A DNA stretch of 64,000 nt from Massilia sp. PDC64 (GCF_900101265.1 NZ_FMZS01000004.1:1-64000); one strand, 5' to 3'; shown: positions 52,279 through 61,676, counted from the first letter of the stretch. Numbers and translations are program-made. Notes: a model not told the origin generated them from the letters alone.

Positions 52279-53412
52279 TCAGCCCTGGCGTGCCGGCGCC
52301 GCCTTGATGGCGTCGATGATGGCCTGCTTCATCGGCTTCGCCTTCAGCTGCGCGTCGAACGGCGTCGGACGCATCGGCAGCTTGTCCTTGCGCGGCGCCT
52401 CGTCCCACGTCTGCAGCCAGCTGATGTTGTCGGCCAGGCCCCACACGAGGATGTCGCGCAGGCGCGGGTAGGCCAGCGTCACGTCCAGGAAGTCGCGGGT
52501 GGCGGCGGCCACGCCGGCGTCGCGCTTGGCGATGTCGGCCGGCAGGCGGCGGTCGTTCACGTCCAGTTCCGTGATCAGGAGGTCGTAGCCCATGCCCGTC
52601 ACCTCGTCGAGGAACTTGCGCCATTCGACCAGGTCGGAACGCCCTTTGTCCGTTTCGTCCCACGAACCGATGTGGCTCTGCAGGCCGAGCGCGTTGATCG
52701 GCGTGCCGCGCTTTTTCAGGTCCGCGAGCAGGGCCAGGACGCCCGCGCGGTGCTTCGCACTGCCGGCGTCGCCGCGCATGTAGTCGTTGTAGACCAGCTG
52801 CGCCTGCGGCGCGTATTCGTGCGCGAGGCGGAACGCGAGGTCGATCTGCTCGACGGCGCCCAGCGGCTTCGTGAGGGCATTCTGGCGCAGCTTGCCGTCG
52901 GCCGGGTCGACGGCCTCGTTGACGACGTCCCAGCTCTTGATGGTCTTGCCGAAGTGGCCGCACACGGTGCTCACGTGTGTGCGCATCAGCTGCTCGACGG
53001 CCTTCGCGGGCTGGGGGGCGAAGTCCTGCTTCGCGACCCACGCCGGCACCCATTTCTCCGCCTGCCAGAACAGGTTGTGGCCGCGCACGGCGATGCCCTT
53101 GTCCTTCGCCCACGCGATGACGTCGTCGGCCGGGCCGAAGTTCGGCTTGCCCGGTGCCGGTTCGAGCGCCTGCCATTTCATCTCGTTCTCGAGCACGATC
53201 AGGTTGCACTCGCGCTCGACGAGCGCGCGGTAGGCCGCGTCGCCGAACTGGTTGCGGCCCGCGCTGATGGCGGTGCCGAAGCGCATGCCCTTGCGGGCCG
53301 CGACGTCCTTCAGTGTCTCGCCTGCGGGGGCCTGCGCACGCGCGAGCGGCGCGATGGCGGGCAGCAGGGCGGCGCCGGCAAGCGCCTGGATGATCTCTCG
53401 TCTCGTAGTCAT
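52279..53412 (-). CDS. GH10 endo-beta-1,4-xylanase
   Basis: A 377-residue single-domain GH10 enzyme with an export signal (TTRREIIQALAGAALLP, twin-arginine-like). Catalytic residues: acid/base Glu166 in SWDVVNEAV and nucleophile Glu282 in LLITELDVND. Other markers: GHNLFWQ and IGLQSH-type LGLQSHIG. It cuts the xylan backbone; GH10 products often carry a glucuronic acid at the non-reducing end, the substrate of GH67, which is encoded 36 bp upstream in the same transcript. No binding module. Confidence 0.95.
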   Translation of the reverse strand: MTTRREIIQALAGAALLPAIAPLARAQAPAGETLKDVAARKGMRFGTAISAGRNQFGDAAYRALVERECNLIVLENEMKWQALEPAPGKPNFGPADDVIAWAKDKGIAVRGHNLFWQAEKWVPAWVAKQDFAPQPAKAVEQLMRTHVSTVCGHFGKTIKSWDVVNEAVDPADGKLRQNALTKPLGAVEQIDLAFRLAHEYAPQAQLVYNDYMRGDAGSAKHRAGVLALLADLKKRGTPINALGLQSHIGSWDETDKGRSDLVEWRKFLDEVTGMGYDLLITELDVNDRRLPADIAKRDAGVAAATRDFLDVTLAYPRLRDILVWGLADNISWLQTWDEAPRKDKLPMRPTPFDAQLKAKPMKQAIIDAIKAAPARQG

Positions 53413-53448
53413 TATGTGTCTTTCTTTTGCGTGGTGGGGTGAATCGGT

Positions 53449-55662
53449 TCAGCCATGGCCGGGCGCGAACGGGAACGTCAGCGACCGGTAATATTCGAGC
53501 GGTTGCGCCGGCGCGCGCACGCCGGCCGGCAGCGCCAGGCCGTTTACGTGCTGGAAGTAGGCGATGCACGCGTCGCGCCACCATTCGGCCTCGCGCCGTT
53601 GCTGGGCCAGGCGTTGGGCGACGTCGTCGAAGCGCTGCGCGTCCACGAACGGGCGCAGGCGCTGCCACTCGGCCTGCATCGCGGCCACTTCGGCCACGCC
53701 GTGGTCGTAGTGCGCAATCAGGTCCGCCCACAGGGTGCGGCCGTCCGGCATGCGGTAATCCCACGGCAGGTGGTGGAACCACAGCAGGAATTCCTGCGGC
53801 GTCGTGGCCGGGTCGGCGAAGCGGCGTGCCACCTCGGGCGCGTACTGGGCCACGGCATTGCTGCCCCTGGCGGTGCGGTCGAAGCCGATGCCGTTCTTGT
53901 CCGCGCGGTGGTAGTAGACAGGGTTCCAGTCGGCGCGGCCCAGGTCGTCGACCCACGGCGCCGGGCCGTAGTGGTGACCGGTGCCCATCATGTGGTGCAG
54001 GCCGAGGGGCGTCATGTAGTCGACCACCGCCTCGCGCGAGCGCATCATCATGGCGACGACCGGATCGACGACGCGCGCATCCGGCGCGAACGTCTGGCCC
54101 GCCCACTCGCGCGCGATGGCGCGGCTGTCCAGGTCCGGATTCCACGCGAGGCGGCCGTACGCATACCAGTTGGCCTGGTCGAACGTGGAGCCCGTCCAGT
54201 TGCGGCTCGATCCGATGTTGGCGACGCCGGCGATGCCGCCCACGCGGCCATCCTGCGCGCCTTCCAGCACGCGTGCGACGGTCATGGCCTTGTTGCCGGC
54301 GCGCGTATCGAAGCGCAGCGTTTCCTGGAACAGGGGCCCGAGATAGACGAGGTGCGTGGCGAAGCCCAGGTATTCCTTCGTCACCTGGAACTCCATCACG
54401 AGCGGGGTGTCCGGCATCGCGCCGAACAGCGGGTGCGCCGGCTCGCGTGGCTGGAAGTCGATCGCGCCATTCTTCACCTGCACGAGGACGTTCTTGTCGA
54501 ACTTGCCGTCCAGCGGCTTGAACTGGTCGTAGGCCTGGGCCGCACGGTCGCTGACCTGGTTCGGGTGCGCCGGCGGGTTGTAGACGAACGCGCGCCACAT
54601 CACGATGCCCTTGTGCGGGGCGAGGGCGCGGGCCAGCATGTTGGCGCCGTCCGCGTGGTTGCGGCCATAGTCCTGCGGGCCGGGCTGGCCTTCCGAATTG
54701 GCCTTCACGAGGAAGCCGCCGAAGTCGGGGATGGTGCGGTAGATCTCGTCGGCCTTGCGGGCCCACCACGCCGCGACCGCCGGGTCGAGCGGGTCCGCCG
54801 TCTTCGTCTCCTTCAGTTCCAGCGGCGTCGACCAGCGCACGGACAGGTAGACGCGGATGCCGTACGGGCGCAGCACGTTGGCGACGGCGGCCGTCTTCGC
54901 GATGAATGCCGGACTGAGTACCTCGGCCTTGGCGTTGACGTTGTTCAGGACCGTGCCGTTGATGCCCAGCGATGCGTTCGCGCGCGCGTAGTCCGTGTAG
55001 CGCGGGTCGACGATGTTCGGCAGCTCCCACCAGTTCCAGATCGATTCGCCCGCGTAGCCGCGTTCCACGGTGCGGTCCAGGTTGTCCCAGTGGTTCAGCA
55101 CGCGCAGCGGCAATGCCGGCTTGTCGGCGAGCGCGATCCTGTCGGGCGCGGCGCCCAGTTGCAGCTGGCGCAGCCACGCGAAGCTGCCGTACAGGAGGCC
55201 GATGTCCGTGTTCGCCGCGATCAGCGTGACGGGCACGCCGCCCACGCGCGTGCGGCGCACGACATAGCCTTCGGGGCCGGCCCCGGAGAGGTCGCGGCGC
55301 ACCGCGTCGGCGTCGGCCAGGCCTGCCGGCAGGCTGGCGCGGGCGAGGACGACGGCGCCGGCGCGCACCTGCGCGTTCGACGGGATGGCATCCTGCGTGC
55401 GGGCCAGCAGGCCGGCCAGGCCGCGTTTGAGTTCCGCGCTCGCGGCGCGTACGGTCGGGGTGTCGTCGGGGGCCGTGATGCCGGTGGCCGCAGCCGTCAG
55501 CGCCGTGCGCTGGGCGGTGGGCAGGGGGCGGTAGCGCAGCCACAGGTCGTAGCCGTCTTCATCGGCGGCGTGTGCAAGGCGGGCACCGATCAGCCCGAGG
55601 ACGACGTTCAGCGCGAGGGCAATCACGAGCCGTGCGCGGGCATGCCGCAGCAAACGTTCCAT
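53449..55662 (-). CDS. aguA: GH67 alpha-glucuronidase
   Basis: A 737-residue protein with an N-terminal signal (to about residue 32). GH67 features: LRVLNHWDNLDRTVERGYAG, GINGTVLNNVNA, LVKANSEGQPGPQDYGRNHADGANM (general acid region), LVQVKNGAIDFQPREP (Asp and Glu of the base pair), and GIGSSRNWTGS-like NIGSSRNWTGSTFDQANWYA. It releases (4-O-methyl)glucuronic acid from the terminal xylose of xylo-oligosaccharides. GGAGACTACA precedes the start. A TATAAA-like -10 (minus strand, 55679-55684) and the LacI-type site B lie upstream. First gene of the GH67-GH10(-GH27) unit. Confidence 0.95.
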   Translation of the reverse strand: MERLLRHARARLVIALALNVVLGLIGARLAHAADEDGYDLWLRYRPLPTAQRTALTAAATGITAPDDTPTVRAASAELKRGLAGLLARTQDAIPSNAQVRAGAVVLARASLPAGLADADAVRRDLSGAGPEGYVVRRTRVGGVPVTLIAANTDIGLLYGSFAWLRQLQLGAAPDRIALADKPALPLRVLNHWDNLDRTVERGYAGESIWNWWELPNIVDPRYTDYARANASLGINGTVLNNVNAKAEVLSPAFIAKTAAVANVLRPYGIRVYLSVRWSTPLELKETKTADPLDPAVAAWWARKADEIYRTIPDFGGFLVKANSEGQPGPQDYGRNHADGANMLARALAPHKGIVMWRAFVYNPPAHPNQVSDRAAQAYDQFKPLDGKFDKNVLVQVKNGAIDFQPREPAHPLFGAMPDTPLVMEFQVTKEYLGFATHLVYLGPLFQETLRFDTRAGNKAMTVARVLEGAQDGRVGGIAGVANIGSSRNWTGSTFDQANWYAYGRLAWNPDLDSRAIAREWAGQTFAPDARVVDPVVAMMMRSREAVVDYMTPLGLHHMMGTGHHYGPAPWVDDLGRADWNPVYYHRADKNGIGFDRTARGSNAVAQYAPEVARRFADPATTPQEFLLWFHHLPWDYRMPDGRTLWADLIAHYDHGVAEVAAMQAEWQRLRPFVDAQRFDDVAQRLAQQRREAEWWRDACIAYFQHVNGLALPAGVRAPAQPLEYYRSLTFPFAPGHG

Positions 55663-55718
55663 TGTAGTCTCCGTTGTATTTATATGAGTGCCGGATGCGG
55701 CGGCCCGTCCGGCGCAGG

Positions 55719-55736
55719 AATGTTAGCGCAAACTTT
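55719..55736. promoter_or_regulatory. LacI-type operator, site B (upstream of GH67)
   Basis: AATGTTAGCGCAAACTTT, aligned on central GCGC with sites A, C, D and E. It lies 57 bp before the GH67 start, upstream of its possible -10. Confidence 0.65.
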
Positions 55737-55803
55737 GAAAATGGGAAATCGATTTCTCGGTGTTTACGGTCATTTTTATGGCTATCTTTGCACGCCCGTG
55801 AGG

Positions 55804-55822
55804 TGCTAAGATAGCGCAAACA
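55804..55822 (+). promoter_or_regulatory. lacI-type gene promoter (extended -10) with operator site C
   Basis: TGCTAAGAT (55804-55812) is an extended -10 for the regulator gene. The 14-mer AGATAGCGCAAACA (55809-55822) overlaps it and shares TAGCGCAAAC exactly with site B 88 bp away, pointing to autorepression and possible looping with site B. Confidence 0.6.
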
Positions 55823-55845
55823 AAAAGTGATGGGGAATCGGGAGA

Positions 55846-56958
55846 ATGTCTAAATCCAAACCAGAGTCCGTCCAGGAAGAGCTGGAGCGGCGCGGCCAGC
55901 CGACGATGGCCGACGTCGCCAAGCTGGCGGGCGTGTCCGCCATGACGGTATCGCGCGTCATGAACGGCAAGGGCCTCGTGCGCGAAAGCACGCGCCGCAA
56001 GGTCGCGGAAGCCGTGGCGGCGCTGAACTACACGCCGAACCAGGAAGCGCGCAATCTCGCGGGTTCCAAGCCGATCCGCGTCGGCTTCTTGTACAGTAAC
56101 CCGAGTGCGGCGTACCTGAGCGAGTTCCTCGTCGGCCTCCTGAGCCAGTCGGGCCTGAACAACGTCCAGCTGTTCGTGGAAAAATGCGAAGCGGGCGAGC
56201 AGGAAGCGGAACAGACGCGCCGCCTCGTCGAGAACGGCCTGGACGGCATCATCCTGCCGCCGCCGCTGTGCGACAGCCCGGCGGTGATCGCCGCCATCGC
56301 GGACGCGAACATCCCGGCCGTCGTCGTCGCGTGCGGCCTGCCGGACAGCCGCGTGGGCGCCGTCAGCATCGACGACTACGAAGCGGCGCACACCATGACG
56401 CGCCACCTGATCAACCTGGGTCACCAGCGCATCGGCTTCGTCGTCGGCCATCCGAACCAGACCGCGAGTGCGCGCCGTCTCGAAGGCTATCGCGCCGCGA
56501 TCGCGGAGCAGGGCGCCGATGCGTCCGACGAACTCGTCGTGCAGGGCATGTTCACATACCGCTCGGGTCTCGACGCGGCCGAACACCTGCTTGCTCTGGA
56601 AGAGCGCCCGACCGCGATCTTCGCCAGCAACGACGACATGGCGGCCGCTTGCGTCGCCGTCGCGCACCGTCTCGGGCTCGACGTGCCGGGCGACCTGACC
56701 GTCACCGGCTTCGACGATACGGCGCTCGCCACCACGATCTGGCCGGAGCTCACCACGGTGCGCCAGCCGATCGCCGGCATGGCGCGCGAAGCCGTGCAAT
56801 CGCTCGTGCGCCGCGTGCGCGCACTGCGCGAAGGCGAGGCGGCGGAGCCGGAACAGGTCCGCATGGACTTCGAACTGGTGCGCCGCCAGTCCGATGCCGC
56901 GCCGCGCACCCGTCCGTCGGCACTGCTGCCGCTCGCCGCCGCCAAGCGCGCCGGCTGA
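55846..56958 (+). CDS. xylR: LacI-family transcriptional regulator, probable xylose repressor
   Basis: A 370-residue LacI/GalR protein. The HTH is MADVAKLAGVSAMTVSRVMNGKG followed by the hinge helix with NQEARNLAG; the effector domain (GFLYSNPSAAYLSEFLVGLL, DGIILPPPLCD, TAIFASNDDMAAACVA, TGFDDTALA) is a periplasmic-binding fold. It divides GH67-GH10 from the GH3-xylXBCD operon, and five matching GCGC-centred sites surround it. From memory, the Caulobacter xylose repressor XylR recognises a very similar site (TGTTAGCGCTACCA). I infer it responds to xylose or a derivative. The symbol is a functional inference. Confidence 0.85.
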   Translation: MSKSKPESVQEELERRGQPTMADVAKLAGVSAMTVSRVMNGKGLVRESTRRKVAEAVAALNYTPNQEARNLAGSKPIRVGFLYSNPSAAYLSEFLVGLLSQSGLNNVQLFVEKCEAGEQEAEQTRRLVENGLDGIILPPPLCDSPAVIAAIADANIPAVVVACGLPDSRVGAVSIDDYEAAHTMTRHLINLGHQRIGFVVGHPNQTASARRLEGYRAAIAEQGADASDELVVQGMFTYRSGLDAAEHLLALEERPTAIFASNDDMAAACVAVAHRLGLDVPGDLTVTGFDDTALATTIWPELTTVRQPIAGMAREAVQSLVRRVRALREGEAAEPEQVRMDFELVRRQSDAAPRTRPSALLPLAAAKRAG

Positions 56959-57011
56959 TCCTTTTTCGACCGCGGCCGCCCGGCCGCGGCGTCTACGCGC
57001 AACGCATAAAC

Positions 57012-57025
57012 TGTTCGCGCAAACA
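57012..57025. promoter_or_regulatory. LacI-type operator, site D
   Basis: TGTTCGCGCAAACA, a 14-bp near-palindrome with TGTT/AACA ends and central GCGC. It lies about 130 bp upstream of site E, so the two could bridge the promoter. Confidence 0.6.
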
Positions 57026-57142
57026 TCCTGAATTCCCGCTTTCCCAGCCAATTTCGCCACGGGCTCGGGCCGTTGCGTCGCGTCTACTCCCCATCTTCCG
57101 AATAATTGATTGACAAGGGCCAAATTAGCCGATTAGACTGGA

Positions 57143-57160
57143 ATGGTTGCGGTAACATTT
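57143..57160. promoter_or_regulatory. LacI-type operator, site E (GH3-xylXBCD)
   Basis: AATGGTTGCGGTAACATT lies directly after the -10 hexamer, over the expected start point. It matches site A at 14 of 18 positions and has the same AATGG/CATT ends. Confidence 0.6.
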
Positions 57161-57263
57161 CTGTTATTGGAATGTTGGACCCAGATCCACCGCATGCCAG
57201 GCAGACCACACTCGGCCGGCCACAAAGTCGGCACTTACAAAAACAAGCAGGAGACATTAGTCG

Positions 57264-59654
57264 ATGGGTATCAAACGCAGAGAGTTTCTGGCCACCGTTG
57301 GGGGCGCGGCCGGCATGGCAGTCGTGCCGGGCGCGATGGCGGCCAAGGCCGTCAAGGGCGGCGCACCGGTCTACAAGCAGGCAAACGCGCCCGTTGCGGC
57401 GCGGGTCGAGGACCTGCTGGGCCGCATGACGGTCGATGAAAAGATCGCGCAGCTGCAGTGCGTGTGGCTCACCAAGAAGGATCTCCAGAACGAAGATACG
57501 AGCTTCAACGCGGAGAAGGCGAGCCGCGTGCATCCGCACGGCATGGGCATGTTCGCGCGCCCGTCCGACCGCCAGATCGGCGCCGACAACAATGCCGGCA
57601 ACTCGGGCGCCGTCGGCAACCGCGGTCCGAAGGAAACGGCGGAATACGTGAACGCCGTGCAGAAATGGGCGATGGAGAACACGCGCCTGGGCATCCCCGT
57701 CTTCATGCACGAGGAATCGCTGCACGGCTACGTGGCGCCGGAAGCGACGAGCTTCCCGCAGGCGATCGGCCTGGCGTCCACGTTCGACCCGCAACTGGTC
57801 GAGCAGATCTTCTCGCTCGCGGCGAAGGAAATGCGCGCACGCGGCGCCAACCTGGCGCTGGCACCGGTCGTCGACGTGGCGCGCGAGCCGCGCTGGGGCC
57901 GCATCGAAGAGACGTATGGCGAAGACCCGCACCTGTGCGGCGTGATGGGCAAGGCGGCCGTGCTGGGCTTCTCGGGCAATACGCTGCCGCTGGCGCAGGA
58001 CAAGGTCTTCGCCACTCTGAAGCACATGACGGGCCACGGCCAGCCGGAGTCCGGCACCAACATTGGCCCCGCGAACGTGGGCGAACGCGCGCTGCGCGAA
58101 GACTTCTTCCCGCCGTTCGAGAAGATCATCAAGGAAACGAAGATCGCGGCCGTGATGCCGTCGTATAACGAGATCGACGGCGTCCCGTCGCACGCCAACC
58201 GCTGGCTGCTGACGGACGTGCTGCGCAAGGAATGGGGCTTCCAGGGCCTGACCGTGTCCGACTACATGGCGGTCGCGGAGCTGGGCAGCCGCCACCACCT
58301 CGTCGGCTCCGTGAAGGAAGGCGGACTGCGCGCGTTCAAGGCCGGCGTCGACATCGAGACGCCGGATCCCGCCGGCTTCGCCGCTCTGGCGGAACTGGTC
58401 AAGGAAGGCAAGATCACGACGAAGGAACTCGACGCCGTCGTGCGCCGCATCCTGCGCTGGAAGTTCGACGCGGGCCTGTTCGAGAACCCGTATGCCGATG
58501 CCGCCCAGGCCGACGCCCGCACCGCGACGCCGGAAGCGATCGCCCTCGCGCGCAAGGCAGCCCAGCGCACCGCCGTGCTGCTGAAGAACGACAAGGGCCT
58601 GCTGCCGCTCGCGCCGAACAAGGTCGGCAAGCTGCTGCTGGTCGGCACGCACGCGAAGGACACGCCGATCGGCGGTTACTCCGACAAGCCGCGCCACGTC
58701 GTCTCCGTGTACGAAGCGCTGCAGAAGGAAGCGCAGGCCGGCGGGTTCACGCTGGATTATTCGGAAGGCGTGCGCCTGACGGAAGGCCACGTGTGGGGCC
58801 AGGACGAAATCGTGTGGACCAAGCCGGAAGTCAACGCGCGCCTGATCGCCGAGGCGGTGGAAGCCGCGAAGAAGGCCGACACCATCGTCATGGTCCTGGG
58901 CGACAACGAGCAGACCGCACGCGAAGCGTGGGCCGACAATCACCTGGGCGACCGCACGACGCTGGACCTGATCGGCCAGCAGAACGACCTGGCGCGCGCC
59001 ATCTTCGCGCTGAACAAGCCGACCGTCGTGCTGCTGCTGAACGGCCGTCCACTGTCCGTGAACTACCTGGCCGAGCGCGCCGACGCGCTGATGGAATGCT
59101 GGTACATGGGCCAGGAGACGGGCCACGCCGTCGCGGACCTGATCTTCGGCCGCGCCAACCCGGGCGGCAAGCTGCCGGTCACCATCGCGCGCAATGTCGG
59201 CCAGCTGCCGATGTTCTACAACCGCAAGCCTAGCAGCCGCCGCGGCTACATCGACGACACGACCACGCCGCTGTACCCGTTCGGCTACGGCCTGTCGTAC
59301 ACCCGCTTCGAGATTTCCGCGCCGCGCCTCACGAAGGACCGGATCGCGACCAACGGTACCACCCAAGTACAAGTCGACGTGCAGAACACGGGCGCCGTGC
59401 GTGGCGACGAAGTCGTGCAGATGTATATCCGCGACGACGTCAGCTCCGTCACCCGTCCGCTGCTCGAACTGAAGGGCTTCCAGCGCGTGACGCTGGAGCC
59501 GGGCGAAAAGCGCACGGTCACCTTCGACATCAAGCCGACCGACCTGTGGTTCTACAACGCGGACATGATACGCGTCGTGGAGCCGGGGACGTTCACCATT
59601 TTCGCAGGACCGAACAGCGTCGACCTGAAGAAGGCCACGCTGACGGTGGCATAA
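57264..59654 (+). CDS. GH3 beta-xylosidase / beta-glucosidase, Tat-exported
   Basis: A 796-residue GH3 enzyme. The N-terminus KRREFLATVGGAAGMAVVP is a twin-arginine signal, implying folded export to the periplasm or cell surface. Domains: TIM barrel (MTVDEKIAQLQ, RWGRIEETYGEDPHL, KHMTGHGQPESG), nucleophile Asp333 in LTVSDYMAV, then the (alpha/beta)6 sandwich (AVLLKNDKGLLPL) and a C-terminal fibronectin-type III domain (GDEVVQMYIRD). The context of xylose genes makes beta-xylosidase the most likely activity, completing xylan breakdown. It is the first gene of the operon with xylX, 15 bp ahead of it. Confidence 0.92.
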   Translation: MGIKRREFLATVGGAAGMAVVPGAMAAKAVKGGAPVYKQANAPVAARVEDLLGRMTVDEKIAQLQCVWLTKKDLQNEDTSFNAEKASRVHPHGMGMFARPSDRQIGADNNAGNSGAVGNRGPKETAEYVNAVQKWAMENTRLGIPVFMHEESLHGYVAPEATSFPQAIGLASTFDPQLVEQIFSLAAKEMRARGANLALAPVVDVAREPRWGRIEETYGEDPHLCGVMGKAAVLGFSGNTLPLAQDKVFATLKHMTGHGQPESGTNIGPANVGERALREDFFPPFEKIIKETKIAAVMPSYNEIDGVPSHANRWLLTDVLRKEWGFQGLTVSDYMAVAELGSRHHLVGSVKEGGLRAFKAGVDIETPDPAGFAALAELVKEGKITTKELDAVVRRILRWKFDAGLFENPYADAAQADARTATPEAIALARKAAQRTAVLLKNDKGLLPLAPNKVGKLLLVGTHAKDTPIGGYSDKPRHVVSVYEALQKEAQAGGFTLDYSEGVRLTEGHVWGQDEIVWTKPEVNARLIAEAVEAAKKADTIVMVLGDNEQTAREAWADNHLGDRTTLDLIGQQNDLARAIFALNKPTVVLLLNGRPLSVNYLAERADALMECWYMGQETGHAVADLIFGRANPGGKLPVTIARNVGQLPMFYNRKPSSRRGYIDDTTTPLYPFGYGLSYTRFEISAPRLTKDRIATNGTTQVQVDVQNTGAVRGDEVVQMYIRDDVSSVTRPLLELKGFQRVTLEPGEKRTVTFDIKPTDLWFYNADMIRVVEPGTFTIFAGPNSVDLKKATLTVA

Positions 59655-59669
59655 CCAAGAGAGACAAAC

Positions 59670-60857
59670 ATGACAGCAATCCAAGCCAATCCGCTGCCGC
59701 AGGACCTCGACCAGGCTCTGATGGTCGGCCGCGTCTGGCGTTCAACCCCCATCGAGGGCCCGGCCGTCGTCGCGGTCCGTAACGGTCGTGTAATCGATAT
59801 CACGCGCCACGCCCCGACCGTGTCGGAACTGTTCGAGCGCGACGACCTCGTCGCCTTCGTGCGCGGCGCGGAAGGCGAGGACCTGGGCGACGTGAACGCG
59901 CTGGTGGCAAGCGCGCTGGCCGGCGACGAGGGTGCTCCGGTGCGCCTGCTGGCCCCGTGCGACCTGCAGGCCATCAAGGCATGCGGCGTCACGTTCGCCG
60001 TCAGCCTGCTGGAACGCGTGATCGAGGAACAGGCCAAGGGCGACCCGGCCCGCGCCGCCGCGCTGCGCCAGCAGCTGCAGGAAACGATCGGCACCAACCT
60101 GTCGGAACTGGAACCGGGCGGCGAGGCCGCCATGCGCCTGAAGGCCGACCTGTCCGCCCGCGGCATGTGGTCGCAGTACATGGAAGTGGGCATCGGCCCG
60201 GACGCGGAAGTCTTCACCAAGTCGCAGCCGATGTCGGCGGTCGGCCACGGCGCGGCCGTCGGCCTGCACCCGTCGTCGCACTGGAACAACCCGGAACCGG
60301 AAATCGTCCTCGCCGTGAACAGCCGCGCGCAAGTCGTCGGCGCCACCTTGGGCAACGACGTCAACCTGCGCGACATCGAAGGCCGCAGCGCGCTGCTGCT
60401 CGGCAAGGCGAAGGACAACAACGGTTCCTGCGCCATCGGCCCGTTCATTCGCCTGTTCGACGGCGATTTCAATATCGACACGCTGCGCAATGCGGAAGTG
60501 CGCATGCTGATCGAAGGCGTCGACGATGGCTTCGAACTGGCCGGCGCCAGCTTCATGCGCGAGATCAGCCGCGACCCGCTGGACCTCGTGCGCCAGACCT
60601 GCGGCAAGCATCACCAGTACCCGGACGGCTTCATGCTGTTCCTCGGTACGATGTTCTCGCCGATCAAGGACCGCGACGCGCAGGGCGGCGGCTTTACCCA
60701 CCACGCGGGCGACCGCGTGAGCATCTCCACGCCGTCGCTGGGCACGCTGGTCAATACCGTCCAGCGCAGCGACCAGATCGCACCGTGGACCTTCGGCGTG
60801 CGCGCGCTGTACGCCAACCTGGCCCAACGTGGCCTGCTGTCCGGCTCGGGCAAATAA
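59670..60857 (+). CDS. xylX: 2-keto-3-deoxy-D-xylonate dehydratase (FAH family)
   Basis: A 395-residue fumarylacetoacetate-hydrolase-fold protein resembling Caulobacter XylX: an N-terminal region with DQALMVGRVWRS and AVRNGRVIDITRHAPTVSELF, then the metal-binding core PEIVLAVNSR, GNDVNLRDIEGRSALLLGKAKDNNGSCAIGPFIRL and DRVSISTPSLGTLVN. It converts 2-keto-3-deoxyxylonate to 2-oxoglutarate semialdehyde, the fourth step of the Weimberg pathway. Its place in an operon with a dehydrogenase, lactonase and xylonate dehydratase strongly supports this over an AraD1/arabinonate role, which is the main alternative. Confidence 0.9.
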   Translation: MTAIQANPLPQDLDQALMVGRVWRSTPIEGPAVVAVRNGRVIDITRHAPTVSELFERDDLVAFVRGAEGEDLGDVNALVASALAGDEGAPVRLLAPCDLQAIKACGVTFAVSLLERVIEEQAKGDPARAAALRQQLQETIGTNLSELEPGGEAAMRLKADLSARGMWSQYMEVGIGPDAEVFTKSQPMSAVGHGAAVGLHPSSHWNNPEPEIVLAVNSRAQVVGATLGNDVNLRDIEGRSALLLGKAKDNNGSCAIGPFIRLFDGDFNIDTLRNAEVRMLIEGVDDGFELAGASFMREISRDPLDLVRQTCGKHHQYPDGFMLFLGTMFSPIKDRDAQGGGFTHHAGDRVSISTPSLGTLVNTVQRSDQIAPWTFGVRALYANLAQRGLLSGSGK

Positions 60858-60887
60858 GCCCGAGCTACTGAATAAAACGAAAACACC

Positions 60888-61676
60888 ATGTCTGAACAAA
60901 ACCAAGCATTCGTCTACGCGACGTTCCCCGACCTCGCCGGCAAGCGCGTCGTCATCACCGGCGGCGGCAGCGGCATCGGCGCCGAGCTGACCACGGCCTT
61001 CGCGGGCCAGGGCGCCCGCGTGTACTTCCTCGACATCGCCGAGGAAGCGTCGCGCGCCCTGGAAGCGTCGCTGGCCGGTTCGCGCATCGCACCGAAGTTC
61101 ATCAAGTGCGACCTGACCAACCTCGACGAGCTGAAGGCGACCTTCGCCCGCATCGAAGAGGAAGCGGGCGGCGTCGACATCCTGCTGAACAACGCGGCCA
61201 ACGACGACCGCCACGACATCGAGAACGTGACGCCGGCGTACTGGGAAAGCCGCATGAACGTGAACCTGCGCCACCAGTACTTCTGCGCGCAGGCCGTCAT
61301 CCCGGGCATGAAGGCGCGCAAATACGGCGTGCTGCTGAACTTCGGTTCGATCTCCTGGCACCTGCCGCACACCCAACTGGGCCTGTACATGATGGCGAAG
61401 GCCGCCATCGAAGGCATGACCCGCAACATGGCCCGCGAATTCGGCCCGCACGGCATCCGCGCCGTCACGGTCGTCCCGGGCGCCGTCGTCACGCCGCGCC
61501 AGAAGGCGCTGTGGCACAACCCGGAAGAAGAGGCCCGCATCCTGGCCGGCCAGTGCATCCCCGAGCGCGTCGAGATGGAAGACGTGGCCGCGCTGGCGCT
61601 GTTCCTCGCATCGAACAACGCGCGCCACATCAGCGGCCGCGAATACTTCGTCGACGCGGGCTGGTACGGCGCATGA
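60888..61676 (+). CDS. xylB: D-xylose 1-dehydrogenase (SDR family)
   Basis: A 262-residue short-chain dehydrogenase: nucleotide motif VVITGGGSGIGAELT, NNAANDDRHD, catalytic Ser in NFGSISWHLPH, and Tyr/Lys in YMMAKAAIEG. Aspartate (YFLDIAEE) after strand 2 favours NAD+. In this operon it should oxidise D-xylose to xylonolactone, the first Weimberg step. Its stop overlaps the lactonase start (ATGA). L-arabinose or galactose dehydrogenase activity is a possible alternative. Confidence 0.9.
   Translation: MSEQNQAFVYATFPDLAGKRVVITGGGSGIGAELTTAFAGQGARVYFLDIAEEASRALEASLAGSRIAPKFIKCDLTNLDELKATFARIEEEAGGVDILLNNAANDDRHDIENVTPAYWESRMNVNLRHQYFCAQAVIPGMKARKYGVLLNFGSISWHLPHTQLGLYMMAKAAIEGMTRNMAREFGPHGIRAVTVVPGAVVTPRQKALWHNPEEEARILAGQCIPERVEMEDVAALALFLASNNARHISGREYFVDAGWYGA

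Larger units (their letters stand above)
56959..57263 (+). promoter_or_regulatory. 305-bp control region before the GH3-xyl operon
   Basis: No gene is visible here. It holds a GC-rich inverted repeat (56970-56989, CCGCGGCCG / CGGCCGCGG) that may end the regulator transcript, operator site D (TGTTCGCGCAAACA, 57012-57025), a TTGACA -35 (57110-57115) with a TAGACT -10 (57135-57140, 19-bp spacer), and operator site E just downstream. Confidence 0.6.

Noticed and set aside
51866..55543. Open frame of about 1225 codons overlapping GH27, GH10 and GH67 on the same strand in another frame
   Set aside because: Arg/Pro-rich translation without domains; the three glycosidases in the proper frame have intact catalytic motifs.
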